NCBI GenBank assembly: GCA_002353225.1
Contig: DEJF01000054.1
Span: 1-57,825, forward strand
Direction of reading: 5' to 3'
Source of the DNA: Prevotella sp. UBA2755
GTDB taxonomy: Bacteria; Bacteroidota; Bacteroidia; Bacteroidales; Bacteroidaceae
Length of the DNA: 57,825 bases
The notes beneath the pieces were generated by a model. The model did not search any database. It had not been told where the DNA came from and was given only the letters and a program-made list of their open reading frames with translations. The position numbers and the translations under genes are program-made. Of the stretch, positions 32,029 to 39,341 are shown one piece after another; position 1 is the first letter of the stretch; each line of letters starts with the position of its first letter.

Positions 32029-32535
32029 TTAACGGGCATTATAGAGCAGCCATGCACCAGCGTACTTGGTCTGCAAGTCATTACGGCTTGCCGATGCCTC
32101 CTCTTTCGTGTCGAAGGTAGTAGCGACCACACGATACATGTTACGCTCCTCATTCTTAACAACCTGTGCATTATAACCGGCATTGTTCAACTGCTGCTGT
32201 AGTCCCATGGCATTAGCCTCAGACTGGAAAGATCCAACAACAACGCTGAAGTTCTTCAGTCCGCTTCCAGAGACCAGAGACACGCGCTCCTGGGTAACTC
32301 GCACGTTATCTGTATTATCAACCACCTGAGTATTGTTGGCTGCTTTGGTCTCCAAAGGCACCACCACATTCGTCTCAGGTTGCTGAGTCTGAACGACTGC
32401 GGGCTGTTGCTGCTGGATTTCCTCCTGCTGTTTTGCCTTCAGATAAGCCTGCTTATAGGCACTCTCGCTTGATTTACAACTTGTGAAAGCCAATGCTGCG
32501 CACAAACCAGCGCATACTACCATGTACTTCTTCAT
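32029..32535 (-). CDS. SPOR-domain lipoprotein
   Basis: 168 residues. The N terminus MKKYMVVCAGLCAALAFTSC ends in a lipobox-like Cys, so the mature protein should be an outer-membrane lipoprotein. Then a Gln-rich linker (KQQEEIQQQQPAVVQTQQ) and a C-terminal SPOR domain (NFSVVVGSFQSEANAMGLQQ, YRVVATTFDTKEEA, AGAWLLYN). SPOR domains bind denuded peptidoglycan at the division site. It lies just upstream of ruvX and def in transcription order. Confidence 0.85.
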   Translation of the reverse strand: MKKYMVVCAGLCAALAFTSCKSSESAYKQAYLKAKQQEEIQQQQPAVVQTQQPETNVVVPLETKAANNTQVVDNTDNVRVTQERVSLVSGSGLKNFSVVVGSFQSEANAMGLQQQLNNAGYNAQVVKNEERNMYRVVATTFDTKEEASASRNDLQTKYAGAWLLYNAR

Positions 32536-32704
32536 GTTCTTTTTATTTATTTTGATTAAACGTTATTTCAATATCACGTGCGAAATTACAAAATATCGGG
32601 CAAATAGAGTGAAAAAACGTGCATAAAGTTTGTTAAATAAGGAAAATCTAACCCTTTTAACAAAAAATGTCTCTCTTTTTATCCCTATTTTTAAAAACTT
32701 TCCA

Positions 32705-32712
32705 TATATTTG
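32705..32712 (+). promoter_or_regulatory. -7 box TAtaTTTG for the YtxH operon
   Basis: TATATTTG lies 43 bases upstream of the ATG at 32755. The surrounding region is AT-rich; no clear -33 box. Confidence 0.5.
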
Positions 32713-32754
32713 CATTTACAAATCGTATTTTATTAACTAAAAAATGATAAAACT

Positions 32755-32970
32755 ATGAAAGGTTTAGGTGTATTAGGCGCATTTTTGGGCGGTGCTATCG
32801 CCGGCGCAGTGATTGGTTTATTGCTCGCTCCTGAGAAGGGAGAGGACACTCGTGAGAAAATTACGGATGCTGTGGATGACTTCATGAAGAAGCACAACAT
32901 CAAGTTAAGCCGCAAGGAGGTGAGTGACCTCGTTGAGGATATTGCAGAAGCAGCACCTGAAGTTGACTGA
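32755..32970 (+). CDS. YtxH domain protein
   Basis: 71 residues. A glycine-rich membrane segment GVLGAFLGGAIAGAVIGLLL at residues 4-23, followed by APEKGEDTREKI, is the YtxH signature. The rest is a charged helix (FMKKHNIKLSRKEVSDLVED). It is a small inner-membrane protein often tied to stress, function unclear. First of three plus-strand genes packed within 5 bases of each other. Confidence 0.85.
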   Translation: MKGLGVLGAFLGGAIAGAVIGLLLAPEKGEDTREKITDAVDDFMKKHNIKLSRKEVSDLVEDIAEAAPEVD

Positions 32971-32975
32971 TTAAG

Positions 32976-33326
32976 ATGTTATCAAGCGACAAGAACGTAG
33001 AGACCATCGCGCAACTGGCGGAGATTGTCAAGCACTATTTAGGTATTCAGACCGAATATCTCAAACTGGATGTTGTTGACAAGTTAGTACGTCTGTTGAC
33101 GTTTATCGCACTTGCAGTTGTATTCTTATTGATTTTATTGGGAGTGGCGATGTTCTGCTCGTTTGCCTTCGCTTTCTGGCTTGCCTCCTACACGGGGACG
33201 GCTATTGCCTTCCTCGTGGTAGGAGCGCTTCATATCTTCCTCATCCTCCTTGTCTTCTTCAAGCGTCATGCATGGATTGAGAAGCCTTTGGTTCGTTTCT
33301 TTGCCAATCTCCTTTTAAATAACTAA
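32976..33326 (+). CDS. Holin-X/DUF1469-like membrane protein
   Basis: 116 residues with two hydrophobic segments (about 42-70: LLTFIALAVVFLLILLGVAM, and 75-98: ASYTGTAIAFLVVGALHIFL) after a soluble helical start. This is the layout of the Phage_holin_3_6/Holin-X family found next to YtxH genes in Bacteroidota. It is not a true phage holin. Starts 5 bases after the YtxH stop. Confidence 0.75.
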   Translation: MLSSDKNVETIAQLAEIVKHYLGIQTEYLKLDVVDKLVRLLTFIALAVVFLLILLGVAMFCSFAFAFWLASYTGTAIAFLVVGALHIFLILLVFFKRHAWIEKPLVRFFANLLLNN

Positions 33327-33330
33327 TCCG

Positions 33331-33615
33331 ATGAAGTTGCCCGTACAGAATCCCAAGACAAACACCTACCAGTCTCTTGAAGACATTCAGGCTCGCAAGG
33401 ACGAGTTGCTGGAGCAACTCCATTCCGACAACTCCCACTTCGGCAAGAAGTGGAGCCAACTGTTTGTATCCAAGGAGGACAATTCCAAAGCAGCGTTTGT
33501 GGGAGGCCTTCTTGCCAACGGCATTACTGTCATCGACTTTATCCTGACGGCAAGGAAACTCTACAAGAACTACGGGTTTATCTTTGGTTTAGGAAAGAGG
33601 AAAAAGAAGAAATAG
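33331..33615 (+). CDS. Small conserved-neighbourhood protein, 94 aa
   Basis: Third gene of the YtxH unit. It has a charged helical N terminus (SLEDIQARKDELLEQLHSDN), a weakly hydrophobic middle (AAFVGGLLANGITVIDFILT) that could be membrane-associated, and a strongly basic end (GLGKRKKKK). Not recognised as a named domain. Its placement with YtxH and holin-like genes suggests an envelope or stress role. Confidence 0.65.
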   Translation: MKLPVQNPKTNTYQSLEDIQARKDELLEQLHSDNSHFGKKWSQLFVSKEDNSKAAFVGGLLANGITVIDFILTARKLYKNYGFIFGLGKRKKKK

Positions 33616-33619
33616 TACC

Positions 33620-34411
33620 CTATCCTATTTCTATGACTTGACCATCGTATGCCATCTGGATATCAGAGGGCAAGGACGCATTGACCTCCTCATGTCTGCC
33701 GATATCATGGCTGCTATGAATCAGCCATGTCTGACGGGCTCCAATCGTCTTGGCGAAATCCACAGCCTCGGCTAAGGTCTGATGGGAATGATGGGGTTTC
33801 TGACGCAGCGCATTCACCACGAGGGTGTCCACATCTTTCAGATAATCCAGTTCTCCTTTGTCTATAGTCTTCATATCCGTAATATACACAAGGGAGGGGT
33901 GAGATGTATGGAGAGAGGAAAGAGGAGTGATCCGATATCCCAGAATCGGCAGGTCGTGATGCATCACCTCAATAGGTATAATCTCCAGATCACCAATCTT
34001 TAACGGTTCATGTTTATGGATCTCATGGAGTTGGATGGCAGGAACACCGGGATAGCGATGTTCAGCAAAACAATAGGGAAGCATCTGCAAGAGACCCTCT
34101 TTGGCAAGGGGATCGGCATAGACGTTGATCTCGCCAAACTGACAATACGGACGGATATCGTCCATTCCCCCCATGTGGTCGTAATGAGCATGGGTCATCA
34201 ATATACCGTCTATCTTACGGAAAGGCTGTGGCATGATCTGTTGCCGAAAGTCAGGACCACAATCAATCAGGACACGTGTCGTCTCTGTCTCTACCAGTGC
34301 CGAGCAACGTAACCGTTTGTCGTGCGGATCCTTACTCGTACAAGTATAGCACTGACAACCGATAGTCGGTACGCCGCACGATGTTCCTGTTCCTAAGAAA
34401 GTCAGTCTCAT
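33620..34411 (-). CDS. Metallo-beta-lactamase fold hydrolase, PhnP-like
   Basis: 263 residues. The beginning MRLTFLGTGTSCGVPTIGC with CQCYTC gives the extra Cys-rich zinc site of PhnP-like phosphodiesterases. The HxHxDH motif MTHAHYDHMGG is intact, with further ligands in VMHHDLPI and WLIHSSHD. It likely cleaves a cyclic or phosphodiester small molecule. The start overlaps the murB stop by 4 bases, so the two are coupled. Convergent with the YtxH unit; only 4 bases separate the stops. Confidence 0.87.
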   Translation of the reverse strand: MRLTFLGTGTSCGVPTIGCQCYTCTSKDPHDKRLRCSALVETETTRVLIDCGPDFRQQIMPQPFRKIDGILMTHAHYDHMGGMDDIRPYCQFGEINVYADPLAKEGLLQMLPYCFAEHRYPGVPAIQLHEIHKHEPLKIGDLEIIPIEVMHHDLPILGYRITPLSSLHTSHPSLVYITDMKTIDKGELDYLKDVDTLVVNALRQKPHHSHQTLAEAVDFAKTIGARQTWLIHSSHDIGRHEEVNASLPSDIQMAYDGQVIEIG

Positions 34412-35409
34412 ATAATATTCACCTCCGGATATATCTCTATATCAAATTTCTCCTTCACATCTTGCTGGATAGCCTTACAGAGGTTGACAATCTCCTGGCC
34501 TGTCGCTCCTCCTCGATTCACCAGTACCAATGCCTGTTTGTCATGTACTCCTGCACGTCCCATTGACTTACCCTTCCACCCACATAGGTCTATCATCCAA
34601 CCTGCTGGAATCTTCTCATGGTCAGCATCAACCGTATAATGGGGCATTCCCTCGTATTCGGCAGCGAGTTGCTCGTATTTCTCCCGAGACACTATCGGGT
34701 TCATAAAGAAACTACCAGCATTTCCCGTCACTCTCGGATCAGGAAGTTTTGCCTCTCGGATATCAATAATCACCTGACGCAGTTGCCGTGCCGTCGGTGT
34801 AGTGATTCCCTTCCGCTCCAACTCCGCACGGATATTCCCATAGTCGAGATGCGGATTGAAGTCTGTCTGGAACCGGTAAGTGACATGGGTTATCAGATAG
34901 CGGTTTTTCCAGTCCTGCTTGAAACGGCTCTGGCGGTAGGCATACTCACACTCCTTATTAGGAATCACACAAATCTTTCCTGTGGCTATCTCCACTGCCT
35001 CCACCTCTATGATCAGGTCTTTCACCTCCACACCGTATGCGCCAATGTTCTGTACGGCACTGGCTCCCACCTCTCCCGGTATCAGCGACAGGTTTTCCGC
35101 ACCGTAAAGATTATTTTGGACGGCAAAGGCTACCACATCGTCCCATACCTCCCCACTGCCACAACTCAATTGCGAGCCAACGATTTGTAATCCTCTTATG
35201 GAGGAACGCACTACGATGCCCTCAAAATCCTGTGTCAACAAGAGGTTACTCCCCCCACCTATTATTATATAAGGAAGGCTGGACGCACGAAGGATTTCTG
35301 CCACCTGTTGGGCTTCTTTGACATCAGTATACTCCAAATATCTCTGGCATCTCACATCAATACCAAAGGTATTGTGCGACAACAGGTTATAATTCTCCAA
35401 ATCCTTCAT
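34408..35409 (-). CDS. murB: UDP-N-acetylmuramate dehydrogenase
   Basis: 333 residues from the start MKDLENYNLLSHNTFG, chosen because it overlaps the upstream stop codon (TAATG) and the family begins this way. FAD-binding motifs YIIIGGGSNLLL and SLIPGEVGASAVQNIGAYGV are present, with the catalytic Ser in NAGSFFMNPIV and a final Glu near EIYPEVNII. It makes UDP-MurNAc for cell-wall synthesis, type I form. Cotranscribed with the PhnP-like hydrolase and the upstream DUF4348 lipoprotein. Confidence 0.93.
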   Translation of the reverse strand: MKDLENYNLLSHNTFGIDVRCQRYLEYTDVKEAQQVAEILRASSLPYIIIGGGSNLLLTQDFEGIVVRSSIRGLQIVGSQLSCGSGEVWDDVVAFAVQNNLYGAENLSLIPGEVGASAVQNIGAYGVEVKDLIIEVEAVEIATGKICVIPNKECEYAYRQSRFKQDWKNRYLITHVTYRFQTDFNPHLDYGNIRAELERKGITTPTARQLRQVIIDIREAKLPDPRVTGNAGSFFMNPIVSREKYEQLAAEYEGMPHYTVDADHEKIPAGWMIDLCGWKGKSMGRAGVHDKQALVLVNRGGATGQEIVNLCKAIQQDVKEKFDIEIYPEVNII

Positions 35410-36251
35410 TATGTCGTCATTTTCTCCAATTTCCACTTATTACCTTCATGTTTGAAGACCAGTTCCAGTTCCAGTCCATTGGCAATACCACGAAGGACGA
35501 AGACCTTGCGTCCCGTCTCTTTGTGCTGTTTGCCATACACAATATTGAAAATCATACCGGACGGCAACTCTGGTGCAAATGCCTCCCACGTGTCTGGTGT
35601 GATGACTCCCTCCATCTGGCTGAAATCGTCATCAGGGTCAGGACCCACAAACTTCACACTCTCCATCAGGTGGCTCTGCTGATAGTCGGGTTCTGAAGCG
35701 AAATGCTCATAGAATTCCAAAAAGGAAGCGTTGCGTGACTCACTCAATGGCATGTGGATTACCTCTTGCAGCATCCACAGACCATTAACACGGTCAAACA
35801 CATACTGCTTGACGGTCTTTGCCTCCAGATAGATTTTCTCCACAACAGCATGCTCGATATCCGTCGCCTCCTTTACATGCTCCATCTCTTTCTCACTGTC
35901 AAACAACAAGGTATAGGAGTCCTGTTTCATAAAGAAATACTCCATCTGCCACTGTCCGTTCTTGACATAACTGACTTCCTCGCCACGCTGGACCTTCAAA
36001 GGGAATTTGATACGAGAAGACTGTAAGTTGCGGTTTGCCGCGAAATTGAAGATAAAGTCGTCGAACAACTCATCGGCAGCCTTTGGCATAGGCGTCTGTT
36101 CTGAAGCCACCTCCTCTTCCAAGGTCGAGGCTGTCGTATCTGCCTTCTGAATGGTGTCGGCAGTTGTTTCCTCATTGCTGCCACTTTTCTGTCCCTGACA
36201 AGCAGAAAGCAACAACATTGCTACCAAAAAGACAAACAAAAGATGTTTCAT
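35409..36251 (-). CDS. DUF4348 lipoprotein
   Basis: 280 residues from MKHLLFVFLVAMLLLSACQG, a clear lipoprotein signal with a LLSAC lipobox. The mature part begins with an acidic Glu/Thr/Ala-rich linker, and the DUF4348-like domain follows (DDFIFNFAANRNLQSSRIKF, YVFDRVNGLWMLQEVIHMPL). Function unknown; the fold may be NTF2-like. The promoter box TACCTTTG lies at 36291-36298 on the minus strand, divergent from pheS. First gene of the unit with murB. Confidence 0.8.
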   Translation of the reverse strand: MKHLLFVFLVAMLLLSACQGQKSGSNEETTADTIQKADTTASTLEEEVASEQTPMPKAADELFDDFIFNFAANRNLQSSRIKFPLKVQRGEEVSYVKNGQWQMEYFFMKQDSYTLLFDSEKEMEHVKEATDIEHAVVEKIYLEAKTVKQYVFDRVNGLWMLQEVIHMPLSESRNASFLEFYEHFASEPDYQQSHLMESVKFVGPDPDDDFSQMEGVITPDTWEAFAPELPSGMIFNIVYGKQHKETGRKVFVLRGIANGLELELVFKHEGNKWKLEKMTT

Positions 36252-36290
36252 CTTCGACTTCGCACTTATATTCAACTCTCAAATTTGATG

Positions 36291-36298
36291 CAAAGGTA
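36291..36298 (-). promoter_or_regulatory. -7 box TACCTTTG for the DUF4348-murB unit
   Basis: The minus strand matches TAnnTTTG, 40 bases upstream of the ATG at 36251. It forms a divergent pair with the box at 36343-36350. Confidence 0.55.
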
Positions 36299-36342
36299 CA
36301 AAATAATTGAGAAATGACAATTGAAAATTGATAATTATTTTG

Positions 36343-36350
36343 TACCTTTG
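36343..36350 (+). promoter_or_regulatory. -33/-7 promoter for pheS
   Basis: TTG at 36321-36323, 19 bases, then TACCTTTG at 36343-36350, a good Bacteroidota promoter; pheS starts at 36379. Confidence 0.6.
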
Positions 36351-36378
36351 CACGCAAATTTTATTTTCATATAAGATT

Positions 36379-37437
36379 ATGATACTTGATAAAATAGACG
36401 AACTGCTGAAAGAAGTGCAGGAAATGAGCGCCAGAAACGCTGAAGAGGTAGAGCAACTCCGACTGAAATACCTCAGCAAGAAAGGTGAGATTACGGCATT
36501 GATGAATGATTTCCGTAATGTGGCTGCCGACCAGAAGAAAACCGTTGGTATGAAAATCAACGAGTTGAAGACTCTTGCCACGGAGCGCATTAACCAGTTG
36601 CGTGAGGACTGTGCCACTCAGGAGAGTGAGGGCGATGCCATCGATCTGACACGCACTCCCTACCCTGTCAAGTTAGGTACACGCCATCCGCTGACTATCG
36701 TCACCAATGAGATTATTGATATCTTCTCCCGCATGGGCTTCGTCCTTGCTGACGGTCCTGAGGTGGAGGACGACCTGCATGTGTTCACTAAGATGAACTT
36801 TGCCGCCGACCATCCTGCCCGTGATATGCAGGACACCTTCTTTGTCAGCCAGCATCCCAACGATGTCACCAAGAATATCCTGTTACGCAGTCACACCTCA
36901 AGTGTGCAGGCTCGTGTTATGGAGCACATGCATACGGAGGACGGCAAACTCACGGCTCCTATCCGTGTCATCTGTCCCGGACGTGTCTACCGTAACGAAG
37001 CCATCACGGCTCGTGCCCACTGTTTCTTCCATCAGGTAGAGGGTCTGTATATCGACAAGAACGTTAGTTTTACCGACCTGAAGCAAGTGCTGCTCTCGTT
37101 TGCCCGTGAGATGTTCGGTGCCGACACCAAGATCCGTCTGCGCCCCAGTTATTTCCCCTTTACCGAGCCCAGTGCTGAGATGGATATCTCCTGTTTTATC
37201 TGTGGTGGTGAGGGTTGCGGATTCTGCAAGCACACAGGATGGGTAGAGATTTTGGGTTGCGGCATGGTCGACCCCAATGTCCTCGAACAGTGCGGCATCG
37301 ACTCCAAAGAGTATAGCGGTTATGCCTTCGGTATGGGCGTAGAGCGTATCACCAACCTAAAATACCAGGTCAGCGATCTCCGTATGTTCTCTGAGAATGA
37401 TGTCCGTTTCTTGAAAGAATTTGAGGCTGCCAATTAA
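36379..37437 (+). CDS. pheS: Phenylalanine-tRNA ligase alpha subunit
   Basis: The coding start is MILDKIDELLKEVQEM, 352 residues; an earlier in-frame Met lies in the promoter. Class II motifs are present: LLRSHTSSVQARVM (motif 2 area), GRVYRNEAITARAHCFFHQV, RLRPSYFPFTEPSAEMDI, and GFGMGVERITNLKY-like motif 3 (FGMGVERIT). A short Cys cluster CFICGGEGCGFCKHTGW is typical of this family. It charges tRNA-Phe together with PheT, which is not next to it here. Its stop codon overlaps that of the convergent panE gene. Confidence 0.93.
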   Translation: MILDKIDELLKEVQEMSARNAEEVEQLRLKYLSKKGEITALMNDFRNVAADQKKTVGMKINELKTLATERINQLREDCATQESEGDAIDLTRTPYPVKLGTRHPLTIVTNEIIDIFSRMGFVLADGPEVEDDLHVFTKMNFAADHPARDMQDTFFVSQHPNDVTKNILLRSHTSSVQARVMEHMHTEDGKLTAPIRVICPGRVYRNEAITARAHCFFHQVEGLYIDKNVSFTDLKQVLLSFAREMFGADTKIRLRPSYFPFTEPSAEMDISCFICGGEGCGFCKHTGWVEILGCGMVDPNVLEQCGIDSKEYSGYAFGMGVERITNLKYQVSDLRMFSENDVRFLKEFEAAN

Positions 37438-38339
37438 TATTGGCTCTCTATAAACTTCAACTCGGCTTCGAGCATGGCTAATTTCGGCATCTCGAAGCCG
37501 ACTTTTTTTGCCTCAGCGATAGGACGGGTATAGAGATAAGGAATCTCCATCTTACGATGGTTGTCATAGTCGAGTTTCATTGAGGGACTGTATGGTACCA
37601 TCGCATCCGTCATTGCCATCATCTTATCCGCAAACTCACTGGTTAATGCCTTCACACCGAGAGCATTAGCAGCCCCTATCACCTCCATCATCTGGTCGTA
37701 AATCAGTTGGCGTGTAGAAGGATTCTGCAGCAATTTGTCGGTAGAGGTGTTCAGTGCCACTGTCATCCCGTTGAACGGCATGTTCCATACCGCCTTTTTC
37801 CAGCGTGCCTCCAGATAAGGAACCTCTGCGGCATCTATACCAGCGTCTTGGAATTCAGCAAGTATCTCACGAAAATGCTCGTCTGGACAAGAATAGTTTC
37901 CTAAGTTGATAGAACCATAACACTGGTGCGAGACATGCCCTGGTCCCACCTTACCAGAACAGATAAAAGCAAGACCTGCTACGATATGCAGTCCGGGAAA
38001 CTCTGCCTGCAAGTCGTCCTCCAGTCCGATACCATTTTGTATCATTACCACGGTCGTACGCTCATCGATAATTGGTGGTAGCATCTCTTTCAGTTTATGG
38101 TTATTGATGGATTTCAGACATACCAGCACCACATCTGTTTTGGGCATCTGCCTGGTATCGTTATAGGCATCTACTCCATCAAGATGAAAACTGCCGTCGC
38201 AGGAGTCTATCTGCAAACCATGTTGCCTCACATACTCATAGTCTGAACGTAACAGGAATCTCACCTGTCGTCCTGCCTTCATCAGTCGTCCACCATAGTA
38301 ACCTCCAATGGCTCCTGTCCCTATCACTGTATAGTTCAT
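37434..38339 (-). CDS. panE: 2-dehydropantoate 2-reductase
   Basis: 301 residues. The NADP-binding GxGxxG motif VIGTGAIGGYYGGRLMKAG is at the start, KTDVVLVCLKSINNHKL and VVMIQNGIGLEDDL follow, and the catalytic Lys region is near WKKAVWNMPFNGMTVALNTS. The ending PYLYTRPIAEAKKVGFEMPK is also familiar. It reduces ketopantoate to pantoate in CoA synthesis. It overlaps pheS at the 3' end and lies 12 bases after the AlkZ-related gene. Confidence 0.88.
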   Translation of the reverse strand: MNYTVIGTGAIGGYYGGRLMKAGRQVRFLLRSDYEYVRQHGLQIDSCDGSFHLDGVDAYNDTRQMPKTDVVLVCLKSINNHKLKEMLPPIIDERTTVVMIQNGIGLEDDLQAEFPGLHIVAGLAFICSGKVGPGHVSHQCYGSINLGNYSCPDEHFREILAEFQDAGIDAAEVPYLEARWKKAVWNMPFNGMTVALNTSTDKLLQNPSTRQLIYDQMMEVIGAANALGVKALTSEFADKMMAMTDAMVPYSPSMKLDYDNHRKMEIPYLYTRPIAEAKKVGFEMPKLAMLEAELKFIESQY

Positions 38340-38351
38340 ATCTTCTTTTAT

Positions 38352-39020
38352 TTATCTCAATAACTTGGTAATCTGCCGGTCTGTCGCCTCTGGTAATATA
38401 CTTCTGAAATGCGCCACCATACGTTCATACGACTCCTCAGGACTTCGCTCGCACTGGCAAGTCTCCCTGCCGTATAACAGTTCTGGTGTGGTAAGCAACG
38501 ACCATCCCCATCCATACTCATTCCCATGCTTGTCGGTAGGATATACAAAATCCTCCGTCACAATCCTGCAGTCCATCTGAAGACGGGTGATATAACCGTC
38601 AAACTTACCTCGCATCTTCGGACCTGTGAACCCGCAGGCAGCACGTAACTCACGAGTAATCATACTACCCTGTTCCTGCAAGGTGAAAAGGATAGTCTCC
38701 TCGATAGAACCCTCCTCTGGTGTCACACTCCTATGCCGTCGGTAGTTGCAGAAGTCTGCCCACCAATCACGACTGACAAAACCAGCCTTACCAGCGAAAA
38801 ACTTGCCATAGACAAACCCTCCCTCCGTGATGATCGACCCTTTCCATTTCCATAGAGGCCAGTCCCATCCACCGTCAGGGAATACCACATATCTGCAGTC
38901 GTCATCAACTACGGCATCAGCGGAATAGCCGTTAATACCACTTTCGAGCAAAGGCAGGAAACCTACTTCCCGGATATACTCCATGAGTCCTGCCGCTGAG
39001 TAAATTCCACCGTTTCTCAC
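38352..39020 (-). CDS. AlkZ-related winged-helix protein
   Basis: 222 residues of the winged-helix superfamily that includes the DNA glycosylase AlkZ (YcaQ-like). Shown by WDWPLWKWKGSIITEGG, GSIEETILFTLQEQGSMITR as the winged helix, and DGYITRLQMDCRIVTEDFVY. It is much shorter than full AlkZ (about 360-400 aa), lacking the final catalytic part, so glycosylase activity is doubtful. Promoter box TATCTTTG at 39093-39100. Confidence 0.65.
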   Translation of the reverse strand: MRNGGIYSAAGLMEYIREVGFLPLLESGINGYSADAVVDDDCRYVVFPDGGWDWPLWKWKGSIITEGGFVYGKFFAGKAGFVSRDWWADFCNYRRHRSVTPEEGSIEETILFTLQEQGSMITRELRAACGFTGPKMRGKFDGYITRLQMDCRIVTEDFVYPTDKHGNEYGWGWSLLTTPELLYGRETCQCERSPEESYERMVAHFRSILPEATDRQITKLLR

Positions 39021-39341
39021 TATCTTACTCTTAATTAACAGGTTTCTGTCGCCTTATAACTATTTTGTCGTCCAAGCGTTTTGTTTTTGCCTACAAAGAT
39101 ACGATTAAGTGAGAATAAAACCAAATATTCTTCGCTCATTTTTTATTTCTTACGTACTCAGACGAGTAAACTCGTAGTCTTTGGGGGTTCTCGAGCGTGA
39201 GAGTAAAAGATTAGGTGATAGTTGGGAGTTAATGTTTGGCAAATGTATTTTTGTAAATAGTGTCAGTCATTTATTTGGCTAAGTAAAATAAAAGATGTAT
39301 CTTTGCAGGGCAAAACAAAAAACTATAAATTAATTAGGAAT
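39021..39341. other. Divergent intergenic region with two promoters
   Basis: No gene. Minus-strand -7 box TATCTTTG at 39093-39100 serves the AlkZ-related gene. A small perfect hairpin ACGAGT-AA-ACTCGT lies at about 39161-39174. The plus-strand promoter for the GH3 gene is at 39274-39305. Confidence 0.5.
39274..39305 (+). promoter_or_regulatory. -33/-7 promoter for the GH3 gene
   Basis: TTTG at 39274-39277, 20 bases, TATCTTTG at 39298-39305: a near-consensus Bacteroidota promoter. The gene starts at 39342. Confidence 0.7.

Noticed and set aside
32976..33326. Phage holin, hinting at a prophage
   Set aside because: The neighbours are a YtxH gene and core genes, with no phage structural or lysis genes. 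It is the chromosomal Holin-X-like family.
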